A DNA stretch of 64,000 nt from Microbispora rosea (GCF_900156315.1 NZ_FTNI01000029.1:21841-85840), one strand, 5' to 3'; positions 42,701 through 50,728 are shown, counted from the stretch's first letter. Notes: generated from the letters alone by a model not told the origin. Made by a program: numbers and translations.

Positions 42701-43571
42701 ACTGGGCATGGCCGTCTCCCCTGACGGCCGCATGCTGGCGACCAGCGTCCTGAACGACTCCACGCCGAAGCTGACGCTGTGGGACATCGAAACCCGGCGC
42801 AAGCTGCGTGACGTCACGCTGAAGGAGGAGAGCGCGGAGAAACGCGAACTGCGGTTCAGCCCGGATGGTCGCCTCCTCGCTTTCAGTCACGGTCAGCCCA
42901 ACGACTACACCGGTGAGGGCGGAGTCGAGATCGTGGATGTCAGGCGTCGCAAGCAGGTGATGCGGTTCACGCCGGTCGCGGGAGACCACATGTCCTTCAG
43001 CGCCGACGGCAAGACCCTCGTCACCGCCGACGATGGCGGTGTAGACGTGATCGACCTTGTGAAGAAGAAGCTGCTGCCACGGTCGAAGGGCCCCGGCACG
43101 CTGGCCAAGGGGTGGATGGTGCTGGCCCCGAAGGGCGGGCTCGCGGCATCCCCGTACGGGGGCAGAGCAGTGGCCTTGTGGAACACGCATACGTGGAAGC
43201 CGACTGGGCAACTGCTCAGGCTGCCCGGGAACGCGCTGAACGGGAGGTTCTCCCCCGACGGACGTTTCCTGGCGGTCGCGCATGACACCCGGGTCACGCT
43301 GTTCGACGTGGCGGGCGGCTACCAGTTGGGCGCCCCGCAGGTCGTCACCGTCGCCGAGGCGGCGGAGGACAACGCGATCCGCCCTGTCATCGCCTTCTCC
43401 AAGGACAGCAGTGTGCTGCACGTCCTTGGAGGTGACGGCACGCTTCACGAACTGCCCGTCGCCCCCGAACGCGTCGTACCCGAGGTGTGCCGGCGAGCGG
43501 GCCGGCCACTGACGCCGGCCGAGTGGCAGGAGCACGTGGGAGGCGAGGTGCCCTACGTGAAGACCTGCTGA
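39771..43571 (+). CDS. NLR-like STAND NTPase with WD40-type propeller
   Basis: A 1266-residue protein whose GTG start overlaps the effector stop by 4 bp. Residues 24-37 (GESKVYQAGRDQHF) carry the same motif as the effector. PYPGLAAFGPEQARWFFGRD (59-78) is the typical lead-in to a STAND domain. Walker A is APSGAGKSS (102-110), and Walker B is MIVVVDQLEELF (194-205). A single membrane helix spans about 515-533. The rest, about 600-1245, is a beta-propeller with repeats such as LSFSPGG, LRFSPDGRLLAF and GRFSPDGRFLAVA. It would sense a signal and trigger the effector. Confidence 0.9.
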   Translation: MSRPSEQPPDPQHAGPHFQAEASGESKVYQAGRDQHFYYQDGVRQRRRAHPGQASDRCPYPGLAAFGPEQARWFFGRDRLLAELTARLDERARSGGPLMVVAPSGAGKSSLLRAGLLPALEDGALSGSRHWPQLLFTPGAQPMAALTKTLERLPGIDPGQVSEAIAAEAQQCAWMLHERFTARDADPDVVGPRMIVVVDQLEELFTQCEDEPERHRFIEALAQLASPGFGGTRPVALVVCGLRSDFYTHCADYPLLRAALQDGQVFVGPMSQEELREAIQYPARDVGLEIEPGLVELLLRDLGATTGNGYETGRLPLLAHALRTTWQQRHGHTLTVEGYRVTGGIQQAVATTAERIFTGLSDADRRMARALFLRLVTIGDDIDDARRRVPRADLLSPDSGTGSAAGVMDAFTQGRLITQTQDTVEITHEALLSAWPRLHEWIRSDRESIDRHRRLGEAARRWAANGRLVEELLRGSTLHAALAWTTSTSLTLNSLEKEFLQRSSAESVRQSRRRKLLAGTLAILLVGALTGGMLAWQQARRSEASNRRLAVSDRRLAEQSAQATARRVALQADALRDSDPVKAMLLSVAAYRIAPVPEARAAVFSALGQQELRGFKDPALANEGRALSIDGRILVSAGADKVTAYDVSTGKTIRTFTGVGQGPFSAALGPDGDTLALGRNGIHLWSLGTGKRLGGGAVVPKSENSGKGDPSELSFSPGGGYLWAYQNRGGPYYALWNVAKRRLEIPPETLPQSEILGVSAAVLGPHDDFGALTIYAGAKESADVLRTFPEGGPVPGKRLPENLPGRILAFSPDATLAVIAGQETDEEKIRLWNMIKGDWGREFYGPSQDAVFSADGTLLVTSGSNQQGTTVALWRVKDGVQLLNLTIDAAIVGSPRISPDNGTLTLLDETGQVTAYDISRYMRAPEVQDADAENREFNATGDALFALADGVLHRWALPDLTQTNLKIKPGTNDEFEELGMAVSPDGRMLATSVLNDSTPKLTLWDIETRRKLRDVTLKEESAEKRELRFSPDGRLLAFSHGQPNDYTGEGGVEIVDVRRRKQVMRFTPVAGDHMSFSADGKTLVTADDGGVDVIDLVKKKLLPRSKGPGTLAKGWMVLAPKGGLAASPYGGRAVALWNTHTWKPTGQLLRLPGNALNGRFSPDGRFLAVAHDTRVTLFDVAGGYQLGAPQVVTVAEAAEDNAIRPVIAFSKDSSVLHVLGGDGTLHELPVAPERVVPEVCRRAGRPLTPAEWQEHVGGEVPYVKTC

Positions 43572-43675
43572 GGTGCGGCCCTGCCGCCTGCGGTGTTCGC
43601 GGTGCGACTGCAGGGCAGGCGGACGGCCGCGGAGCATGGTCAGCTCGCTCCGCGGCCGCGTAAGTCCTGCACTGC

Positions 43676-44851
43676 CTAGCCGTTCGCGTCCGGGAGTTCC
43701 GCCTCCAGCCGGTCCAGGAACCGGCTAATGATTTCCGCGATGAGGTATCCGACGAGACCATGCCGGGCGTGCTCGCGCAGGTCGCCCTCGAGGTCGGTCA
43801 TCGCTTCCTTCACCGCAGGGTGCACGGTCGTCGATCGGGACGGCGCCTCGATGCCATCGCTGGCCTGCCGGCGGGCCCGTGCCCACTCGACACATACATC
43901 AAGGTCCGCCGGCGTCATCACCGCCAGGGCGGAGTTCCACACGTGGTTCGTGCCGAGCCCCCGCCTTCTCAGCATCTTGCGGAGTCGGTTCATCGCCCGC
44001 ACCGACCGCCGGTGCAGGTCCTCGGGGAGACGGATGGAGAACTTAGCCCACCGCTCGTCCCCCTCGGAAGCGAGGAGATACGACGCGGCAACCGCGCGAC
44101 CCGCCTGCCCGAGAGTCACTCCCGACGATGCGGACGCGGGCGTCCGTGGCAACTCCAAAATGGCGCGCGCCGACGGCATGCGGGAGACGGCACCGCGAGA
44201 CACCGGGCGGGTACGAGGCCTTTCCGCGACTTCCCGCTCGAGCTCGGGCTTCTCCTGTTCGTAGTCCTCAGCATGCTCGTGGCCGGCACCACCAAGCTCG
44301 TGCGCTGGAGCTGTGACGGCGGGATGTTCCTCTGCGACCGGCGGGCGCTCTTGCAGCGGCGGGTCTACCTGCGCGGGGGCAGGCGTGGGCACGGTCTCTG
44401 GAGCGGGCGTCGGCACGTGTACGGCTGTCGCGGCGGTCTGCTCGGCAGGAGGTTCCTCGACAGCGGGACGTTCCTCTGCGACCGGCGGGCGCTCTTGCAG
44501 CGGGGGATCCGCCTGCGCGGAGACAGGCGTGGGCACAGTCTCCGTGACGGGCGCCGACATGGGTACGGCCGTCGCGGCGGCCTGCTCGGCAGGAGGTTCC
44601 TCGACAGCGGGCGCCACCGAGACGGCGTCCGCGGTAACAGTCGGCTCCTCAGGGGCCGGTGCTTCAGCCGGGGAATCCTGTTCCGCTGGCTCCTCGTGTT
44701 TCGACCCCACAGCAGCAGACGGCACCGAGGAGGCCGCCGGCTCGGTCACGGGCTCGGGGGCCGGAGCAGGCGCGGGCTCCTCGACGGGTTCAGCGGCCCG
44801 GCCGAATCCCGTGATCGGCTTGGGCTTCAACCGACTATTCGCCACTCTCAC
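43676..44851 (-). CDS. ParB-like partition protein with Pro/Glu-rich repeat
   Basis: A 391-residue protein overlapping the parA stop by 4 bp. Residues about 20-190 are disordered, rich in Pro, Glu and Ala, with two near-identical 48-residue units (QERPPVAEERPAVEEPPAEQ and PPLQERPPVAEEHPAV). The C-terminal 150 residues are folded: ERWAKFSIRLPEDLHRRSVR looks ribbon-helix-helix-like, then LRKMLRRRGLGTNHVWNSAL. Position after parA makes it the likely centromere-binding partner, but it is not a canonical ParB. Confidence 0.65.
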   Translation of the reverse strand: MRVANSRLKPKPITGFGRAAEPVEEPAPAPAPEPVTEPAASSVPSAAVGSKHEEPAEQDSPAEAPAPEEPTVTADAVSVAPAVEEPPAEQAAATAVPMSAPVTETVPTPVSAQADPPLQERPPVAEERPAVEEPPAEQTAATAVHVPTPAPETVPTPAPAQVDPPLQERPPVAEEHPAVTAPAHELGGAGHEHAEDYEQEKPELEREVAERPRTRPVSRGAVSRMPSARAILELPRTPASASSGVTLGQAGRAVAASYLLASEGDERWAKFSIRLPEDLHRRSVRAMNRLRKMLRRRGLGTNHVWNSALAVMTPADLDVCVEWARARRQASDGIEAPSRSTTVHPAVKEAMTDLEGDLREHARHGLVGYLIAEIISRFLDRLEAELPDANG

Positions 44852-45981
44852 ACCTCCCTAATGATCGGCATGCGCAGGTCAGCAGGCCACGCCTGCTTCC
44901 ACGCCTGCTTCACCTCACCGGCACGCGGATGACCGATCGCCTCCAGAAGCTGGATGGCCACCCCTTCGGCGACCTGGCACACCTTCCGTGCCGGCTCACG
45001 ATCCGCGCTGGAGGTCAGGAAGGCCGACAAGGGGGCTTCCGCGTTTTGCGACTTGTCGACCACCGTGTAGTTCGGCACCCGGCCCTTCCAGACGTCGACC
45101 TCGTACGGTGAGCCCTCCCGCTGCTGCTCGGCGTTGACCTCTGCCATCAGGTGGCGCTGCGTCTGCGACCGCTCGGTGTATTCGTTGAACACCAGACCGA
45201 GCACGTCGAGCTCGTCATGCTTGTAGCTCTCCCGGATGTCATCGACCAGCAGCAGCGTCTCCGGGATGGCCTCAACACCGAACCGCTGCGCCTGAGTCAC
45301 GAGCAGCGCGCGATATGCGGCCTTGGCCGCCATGATGGAGATCAGGGAGCCACCGGGTGGGGTGTCGATGAGTACGACGTCCCACTTGGCGTTGGGAGCG
45401 ATGCCGCCCTTCTCCGACGGAAGCAGCAGTGCGTTCGCCAGCTTCTCCAGGTCGTTCGGCCGCCATGTCGCCGCCGTCACCTCCAATGCCCGGTAAGAGG
45501 GAATGACGCCGATCCTGCCGACCCTTCCCGGGAACAGCGGGCCTCCACGGTGGAACGGCTCGTCCAGGTCATAACCCCAGTCGACGATCTGGATCGCGTC
45601 GTCCGCCACACCCTCCGTGTCCGCTTCGATCACTTCAAGGACTGTGGGCTCGGTGGGCGTCATGATGGGCTTCTTGCCGAGCTTCGTCTCTCCGGTCTGC
45701 TCCAGCACCACCTTGTGACCCAGGCCGATCGAGCTGTTGCCCTGCGGGTCGAGGTCGACAACCAGCACGTGGAGCCCGAACCGAGCCAGAGCATCTGCGA
45801 GCAGCAACGTCAGCGTGGTCTTACCAGCGCCACCCTTACGCATCATCAGCGCGACGACGTTGGCGACCGATTTGATGTCATGGGCAAGCCAGGTGGACGT
45901 GTCCGCATGCCCTTCGGGGAGAGCGGCTTCCGGTACCGGTGTGACCGACATGCCAGGGATCCTGCCTTCCGGTTGAGACAT
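44848..45981 (-). CDS. parA: ParA-family partition ATPase
   Basis: A 377-residue ParA with the deviant Walker A MMRKGGAGKTTLTLLLADAL, followed by VLVVDLDPQGNSSIGLG, and Walker B WDVVLIDTPPGG. ParA ATPases move plasmid copies by patterning on the nucleoid. It is longer than Soj-type proteins because of an N-terminal extension of about 35 residues and an insertion in the middle. It is the first gene of a two-gene par operon. Upstream lie two 144-bp-spaced repeats that may be the centromere. Confidence 0.88.
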   Translation of the reverse strand: MSQPEGRIPGMSVTPVPEAALPEGHADTSTWLAHDIKSVANVVALMMRKGGAGKTTLTLLLADALARFGLHVLVVDLDPQGNSSIGLGHKVVLEQTGETKLGKKPIMTPTEPTVLEVIEADTEGVADDAIQIVDWGYDLDEPFHRGGPLFPGRVGRIGVIPSYRALEVTAATWRPNDLEKLANALLLPSEKGGIAPNAKWDVVLIDTPPGGSLISIMAAKAAYRALLVTQAQRFGVEAIPETLLLVDDIRESYKHDELDVLGLVFNEYTERSQTQRHLMAEVNAEQQREGSPYEVDVWKGRVPNYTVVDKSQNAEAPLSAFLTSSADREPARKVCQVAEGVAIQLLEAIGHPRAGEVKQAWKQAWPADLRMPIIREV

Positions 45982-46076
45982 AAGGTGCGTCGCTCATCAA
46001 GGAGCATGACCGCAGGGGACATGCTAGAGGTCCCCTTGAAGCTTTGGCGGGATTTCCGCCGGGCGTGGCGCTTCCG

Positions 46077-46342
46077 CTCCGCTTGCACGACTGTGAGGCA
46101 GGCCGACCGCCTGAACGTGTGATTGTGTGAAACTCGTACGGCCTGAGCTGTGGACTTTTCCATTCCGCGACCTACAACCACACTGCTGGACACCTAGGCC
46201 GCTCCTGCTTCGCCCCGTCCGCTCGCTTGCATGACTGTGGGACAGGCTGACTGTGCGAACGTGTGATTGTGTGAAAGGCATATGGTCTGAGCTGGAGACT
46301 TAACTATTCCGTTACCTATGGCCATGCTGTCCGGCATCTGGC
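46077..46342. repeat. Two direct repeats upstream of parA (candidate centromere)
   Basis: Two copies of about 120 bp begin near 46077 and 46221, spaced 144 bp apart. Both contain an identical 20-mer starting GAACGTGTGATTG (46113-46132 and 46257-46276), with related flanks such as GCTTGCACGACTGTG and GCTTGCATGACTGTG, and CCATTCCGCGACCTA and CTATTCCGTTACCTA. The copies have diverged outside the core. Confidence 0.75.
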
Positions 46343-46389
46343 TCGGTGCCGCGCTGCCCCGCCTGCACGCATGCGACCAAGGTCGCAGC

Positions 46390-46503
46390 CGAGGATGCGC
46401 GTCCGGCAGTAGGCGGCAGAGCATGGGCGCAGCCGAGGATGACCGTCGGAACCCTTCCTGTTCCTCGACCTGGGGTGGTATCAAGCAAGCGAGGATGCAC
46501 GTC
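46390..46503. repeat. Three short direct repeats (possible iterons)
   Basis: CGAGGATG, two variable bases, CGTC occurs at 46390, 46434 and 46490, in the non-coding stretch next to the par repeats. The spacings are 44 and 56 bp, close to four and five helical turns. Confidence 0.5.
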
Positions 46504-47058
46504 TCTTAGATCGGGCCCCTGCAAGGGTCGGCCCCCTGGCCGCGTCCTCTGCGAAGGCCTCACCACCATCCAGGCGGCGGGCTCCCCCGGTGCCGTGGGC
46601 GGAAGAATTTCTGGTCCAGCACGCGGATCCCTCGCAGCAAACCGGCCTCCTAGTGACCTGCTGCGGGGGGCGGGCCTGCCGCATTCTCCATGCTTGGAGG
46701 CATCCGTCCGCTGAAGGGAAGTGCGGCAGGTAACAGCAGAACTCGCTCCCAGGTAGGGGAAACAGAACGCCGGTCCGCGCGCTTGCGGTGTCCTTGCATG
46801 GCTGCTGAGTGCCGAGATCAGTCGTAGGGGGCCCGGGGGATCTCGCCGCACTCTCCCGTCCCCGTAGAGGGCGCACAGGGGAGCAACAGGAGGCCCGCCC
46901 CCCGCTCAAGTTGTCGCGCAGGGATGGCCACAGTCCCTTACTGAGCACTGTCGAGGGCGGGAAGAGGGGAATGGCGGCGAGTCCAGGCCGACGACAAGAG
47001 AGGTGACGACTCTCTCCCGTGTGCACTCGTCCCTCTTAGAAGCAGGAGCGAGCGTAGA
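46504..47058. other. Non-coding region between par repeats and an HTH gene
   Basis: No convincing gene. Together with the repeats to its left it forms a 1.1-kb non-coding stretch, a likely place for plasmid replication or partition sites. Confidence 0.4.
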
Positions 47059-47077
47059 CGTAAAGATAGAGTTTACG
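47059..47077. promoter_or_regulatory. Inverted repeat overlapping the promoter of the HTH gene
   Basis: CGTAAA, seven bases, TTTACG ends one base before the ATG at 47079. A -10-like TAGAGT lies between the arms, so the gene may be leaderless and its promoter under repression, perhaps by its own product. Confidence 0.45.
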
Positions 47078-47078
47078 C

Positions 47079-47852
47079 ATGCCCGCACGCCGTATCCCCA
47101 CCATCAGCCGGGAGGAGATGGAGGCGGCTCGAGACGCGATCGTGGAGCGACCAGGGACCCCCTATGGCCACCGCCATCTGCAAAAGGTGGCGGACAACCC
47201 TCTCGAACTTGCCCAGTTCATCGCAGAACAGCACGAGGTCAATCCACGCCAGACGTTGGGGTCTGACGTCCTGGACGCGCTCACCCTGCTCACCTACGCG
47301 CGACGCTCGGTTCCCGCCCTTCCCGCTCACCTCGACAGCCTGGAGCTGCGACTCCTGCGAGCAGGCAGTGCCACTCGTCCTCCAGTGACGCTTCGGGCGC
47401 TGGGGGAACGCGTGGGGTTGTCGACGAGACAGGCCACCCGGGCACGCATCCTGTCGCTCGCGGATGCCGATAATCGCCGCAAGCACCCCGATGGCGAATT
47501 GTACGCCCTCGGGTCGCGGGCTTCCGAGCAGGAAACTCAGTGGATGAACCAGCACGGAGAGCGGCTTCTGCGACTCACGGCCCTCCTTGTTGATGCCCGC
47601 GATCGGGCGACTGGCGACCTTTCCTTCGAGCTTGAGCAGCTCGGGCAGACCATCGCAGGCATCGGCTCTCCGCCTAGCTGCCCTCAAGACCACAAGCGTT
47701 TGACTATCGCCGCCGCCAGGCTCCGGGCGATGGTCCTCCCTGAGCTCCTCGCTGCGGAGCAGAGGGACTTTCGCGAGAACCTCGGACCTCTGGTGAGGAG
47801 CCTGATGGAGCTCACGGAAGAGCACCAGGCCGTCGCCTGGCAAAGCCTCTGA
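47079..47852 (+). CDS. HTH-containing hypothetical protein
   Basis: A 257-residue soluble protein. Residues about 105-130 (TLRALGERVGLSTRQATRAR) form a helix-turn-helix. Flanking parts are helical and charged (LELAQFIAEQHEVNPRQTLG; LRAMVLPELLAAEQRDFREN). There is no catalytic motif. An inverted repeat over its promoter suggests autoregulation. Its position beside the partition region fits a plasmid regulator. Confidence 0.6.
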   Translation: MPARRIPTISREEMEAARDAIVERPGTPYGHRHLQKVADNPLELAQFIAEQHEVNPRQTLGSDVLDALTLLTYARRSVPALPAHLDSLELRLLRAGSATRPPVTLRALGERVGLSTRQATRARILSLADADNRRKHPDGELYALGSRASEQETQWMNQHGERLLRLTALLVDARDRATGDLSFELEQLGQTIAGIGSPPSCPQDHKRLTIAAARLRAMVLPELLAAEQRDFRENLGPLVRSLMELTEEHQAVAWQSL

Positions 47853-48068
47853 AGGCGAGCCCGAGCCACTACGGGCTGATCGAGGGGCACGCCGTTCGCC
47901 TGGCTGCTGGAGCCGGACGAGGGGCGTGTGGTGAGCAAGACGCTGGTCGTCGTGGCTGCCGGGCGGCGCCTTTCGGCGGCGCGTGCGTTCGGGTCGGGCC
48001 TTGGTGGCAAAGACTCCCAGGGTCACGCGTCTTGACCGGAGAACTGGACCGGTCTCCGGAAACCGTGA
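47853..48068. other. Short region without a gene
   Basis: No coding signal. It ends in an imperfect inverted repeat near 48035-48060 (CGGAGAAC...CCGGTCTCCGG). Confidence 0.35.
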
Positions 48069-48185
48069 TCACGGTCTGGCGAATCCGCGCGTGAGCCAGT
48101 GGGTCATCAGCGTGATCGCGGCCCAGGTGATGTGCATCGCCGGCGGCTCTGCCAGGTCTCGTAGAAGCACCGCTTCTAGACTTGC
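48069..48185 (-). pseudogene. C-terminal relic of a transposase
   Basis: The frame reads LEAVLLRDLAEPPAMHITWA then AITLMTHWLTRGFARP and stops at 48069. This is the usual C-terminal end of IS5-family-like transposases of actinomycetes. The rest of the gene is missing, and its break point lies 3 bp before the thyA start. Confidence 0.5.
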
Positions 48186-48188
48186 GAC

Positions 48189-48986
48189 ATGCCGGATACG
48201 CAGTACGAAGACTTGCTCCGCCGTGTGCTCGCCACGGGCGCCCGCAAGGAGGATCGCACCGGCACGGGGACACGGTCGATCTTCGGTCACCAGCTGCGCT
48301 ACCGGCTGTCCGACGGCTTCCCGCTGATCACGACGAAGAAGGTCCACTTCCGCTCGATCGCCTATGAGCTGCTGTGGTTCCTGCGTGGCGACGCCAACGC
48401 CGCATGGCTGCAGGAGAACGGCGTCACCATCTGGGACGAGTGGGCGGCGCCGAACGGTGATCTCGGCCCGGTCTACGGCGTGCAGTGGCGGTCGTGGCCG
48501 ACCCCGGACGGCGGACACATCGACCAGATCAGCGAGGTGTTGCGCACGCTGCGCGAGGACCCCGACTCGCGGCGGATCGTGGTGTCCGCGTGGAACGTCG
48601 CCGACATCCCGCGGATGGCGCTGCCGCCGTGCCACGCGTTCTTCCAGTTCTACGTCGCCGACGGCGAGCTCTCCTGCCAGCTGTACCAGCGCAGCGCGGA
48701 CCTGTTCCTCGGCCTGCCGTTCAACATCGCCGGCTACGCGCTGCTGACGCACATGATCGCCGAGCAGGTGGGGCTCGGCGTCGGTGACTTCGTCTGGACC
48801 GGGGGCGACTGCCACATCTACGACAACCACGAGGACCAGGTCCGCACACAGCTCGCACGCCAGGCGCGGCCGTTCCCCACGCTGAGCTTGAAGCCGGCCG
48901 ACAGCCTGTTCGGCTACACCTACAGTCACTTCGCGCTCAACGGCTACGACCCGCACCCCGGCATCACGGCACCGGTGGCGGTGTGA
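48189..48986 (+). CDS. thyA: Thymidylate synthase
   Basis: A complete 265-residue ThyA, the same size as the E. coli enzyme. It methylates dUMP to dTMP using methylene-tetrahydrofolate. Motifs: RTGTGTRSIFGHQLRY near the N-terminus, LPPCHAFFQFYV with the catalytic Cys, LYQRSADLFLGLPFNIAGYA, and GDCHIYDNHEDQV. No ribosome binding site is seen because a transposase relic ends just upstream, so its expression signals may be unusual. The dihydrofolate reductase gene that normally follows is cut off. Confidence 0.96.
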   Translation: MPDTQYEDLLRRVLATGARKEDRTGTGTRSIFGHQLRYRLSDGFPLITTKKVHFRSIAYELLWFLRGDANAAWLQENGVTIWDEWAAPNGDLGPVYGVQWRSWPTPDGGHIDQISEVLRTLREDPDSRRIVVSAWNVADIPRMALPPCHAFFQFYVADGELSCQLYQRSADLFLGLPFNIAGYALLTHMIAEQVGLGVGDFVWTGGDCHIYDNHEDQVRTQLARQARPFPTLSLKPADSLFGYTYSHFALNGYDPHPGITAPVAV

Positions 48987-49055
48987 TCGGGCTCATCTGG
49001 GCGCGGTCGGCGAACGGCGTCATCGGCTGCGACGGCACGCTGCCGTGGCATTGGG
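48983..49055 (+). pseudogene. Truncated dihydrofolate reductase gene
   Basis: GTG 48983 overlaps the thyA stop (GTGA) and reads IGLIWARSANGVIGCDGTLP then WH, the first 24 residues of a DHFR, where the conserved pattern is ARAxNGVIGxxGxLPWH. Similarity ends there, so over 130 residues are missing. It shows the DNA once held a thyA-dfr operon. Confidence 0.75.
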
Positions 49056-49421
49056 GGACACGCGCTCGCCGGACTGCGTCGGGCCGTAGCAGGAGTCGTC
49101 GACTGGGCTGCGCTACCGGTTCCTGACCTGTGGCTGTGGTCAGCAGCAAGGTGTTGTAAGGGTTTCCGCTCGGCCTCCCGCCCGCATGCTTCCAGAGGAC
49201 GGCGCGTGGTGGTTGCCGGCTACGACTGTGGTGCCGATGCGGTCAACTCGAGACGGGTGTCCATGTCCAGTCGGCATCAGCCGTAGGGGTTGAAGTGTGT
49301 CCAGAACAGCGGTGAGAGGCCCGGCGATCCTGCGGGGGCATGGTCTCGCCGAGCAGCGGCGGCTTCGGCCACGGGTCGTCGAGCCGGATGACCGGTACGA
49401 CGGCGCCGACGACGAACCGTG
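49056..49421. other. Region without a gene
   Basis: No credible gene. The open frames here are extensions or shadows of the peptidoglycan hydrolase gene. Confidence 0.4.
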
Positions 49422-50387
49422 TCACGGTGGGGGAGCTGATGCCCATGACGGGCTGTCGCTGAGTTGTTGCTCGATTTTGCGGTTGGCAAGCGGGCGGGTG
49501 AAGCCGACGATGTTGCGGCGCGAGCCGTACGCGGTGATTTTGATCGGGCCGCATTTGGTGCAGCGGGCTTCGATGGCCTTGCCGCCTCCGATGACGAGGG
49601 CGACGTGCCCGGGGCGGTCGGGTGCGTTGCCCGGGCCGGAGGAGAAGAACACCAGGTCGCCGGGTTGCTCCTGGCCGGCGGGGATGCGGACGCCGAAGGG
49701 CCACTGGCCGAAGGTCGTGCGGGGGATGGTCACGCCGGCCGCCTTGTAGGCCATGTAGACGATGCCGGAGCAGTCGTATCCGTCCGGGCCGGTGCCGCCC
49801 CAGATGTACGGCTTGCCGATCTGCCGGCGGGCGTAGGCGAGGATCACCTCGACGAGGTCGCCGGCGACGGCGGAGACTGCGGTGCCGTACTCGGCCGCCT
49901 TGGCCAGCACGCGGTCGACGTACCAGCCGGCGTGGTTGTAGGCGAACAGCGCCTTGCGTATGTCGGTGGCCGCGCCGGAGGCGCATAGGCAGGCGGCCGC
50001 GGTGGGGATCGCGTCGGCGGGGTCGTAGACGTCGGTACGGCCGTCGCCGTTGCCGTCGACCGTGTATGCGGCGAAGGTGGCCGGGAGGAACTGCATGGGC
50101 CCGCGAGCCCCGGCGGTGTTGGGGCGCCGGGAGGCGGGATCGCGGCCGTGGTCGGACTCGACCTTGCCGACGGCCGCCAGCACCGTCCACGACAGCCCCG
50201 GGCAGGTCTGCGCGGCGTCCATGTACCAGCGCATATATGACGGGGGGATGTCCGAGAGCGCTCGGTGGCTCGGCACCGCGTCCTCGGCGCCGTCGGCCGG
50301 GACCGGGGGCTGGGCGAAGACGAACACGACGATCAGCAGCGGGAGTGCGACCGCGGCGGCGGCGGCCCCTGCCCATCGCCATCCCAT
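49422..50387 (-). CDS. Conjugation peptidoglycan hydrolase (lytic transglycosylase plus NlpC/P60)
   Basis: A 321-residue protein from ATG 50387. It has an N-terminal membrane anchor (AGAAAAAVALPLLIVVFVFA). A lytic transglycosylase domain follows, with the catalytic Glu in AAVGKVESDHGRDP and GARGPMQFLPATFAAY. The C-terminal NlpC/P60 peptidase has Cys in GPDGYDCSGIVYMAY and His in RPGHVALVIGGG. It would open the cell wall for the transfer channel, like VirB1-type enzymes. The start overlaps the previous stop (TGATG). Confidence 0.9.
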   Translation of the reverse strand: MGWRWAGAAAAAVALPLLIVVFVFAQPPVPADGAEDAVPSHRALSDIPPSYMRWYMDAAQTCPGLSWTVLAAVGKVESDHGRDPASRRPNTAGARGPMQFLPATFAAYTVDGNGDGRTDVYDPADAIPTAAACLCASGAATDIRKALFAYNHAGWYVDRVLAKAAEYGTAVSAVAGDLVEVILAYARRQIGKPYIWGGTGPDGYDCSGIVYMAYKAAGVTIPRTTFGQWPFGVRIPAGQEQPGDLVFFSSGPGNAPDRPGHVALVIGGGKAIEARCTKCGPIKITAYGSRRNIVGFTRPLANRKIEQQLSDSPSWASAPPP

Positions 50388-50728
50388 CAGCGGTCCAGGA
50401 TCTCGCCGGTGAGCCACCGGACCAGGTGCGCGTCGGGATGTCCGGTGACGGTCGCCAAGCGCCACCCATCGGAGGCGTAGGCCCGCGCCGCCCTGGGGCA
50501 GGCGGGCGTTCGTTCTGTGCCGCACCTCCCGCTGCACCCGGGGGAGCGCGCCGCCGTGCGGGCAGCGGCTTCGGCATCAGAGGCGAGGGCGTACAGCGGC
50601 ACGGCAGGCGCACTCGCCCTTTGCCCGCTCCGGCGCGGTCGCCGCGCGGCTGCCGCGCCCGGCTCGCCGACGGCGCGTGTGGAGCGCGGCGTCGGCGAGC
50701 CGGTGCAGCGCAAGCCGTACGTCCGCAT
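50387..50728 (-). CDS. Hypothetical protein of the transfer operon
   Basis: A 113-residue arginine- and alanine-rich protein from ATG 50728, with a good site (AAGGAGG). The C-terminus ASDGWRLATVTGHPDAHLVR then WLTGEILDR looks folded. No family is recognised. It is coupled to the hydrolase gene by TGATG and diverges from the rightward secretion genes, so 50729-50909 probably holds two promoters. Confidence 0.6.
   Translation of the reverse strand: MRTYGLRCTGSPTPRSTRAVGEPGAAAARRPRRSGQRASAPAVPLYALASDAEAAARTAARSPGCSGRCGTERTPACPRAARAYASDGWRLATVTGHPDAHLVRWLTGEILDR

Noticed and set aside
42111..43637. 508-residue minus-strand frame opposite the NLR propeller
   Set aside because: Shadow of a strongly supported gene; no protein-like features.
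44328..46276. Shared 144-bp spacing of the par DNA repeats and of the repeat inside the ParB-like gene
   Set aside because: The sequences are unrelated; the equal spacing appears to be coincidence.
46312..47026. Two overlapping minus-strand frames in the par intergenic region
   Set aside because: Low-complexity composition, no ribosome binding sites, and they cross the repeats.
48069..48956. 295-residue minus-strand frame opposite thyA
   Set aside because: Only its last part (transposase relic) is real; the rest is antisense to thyA.
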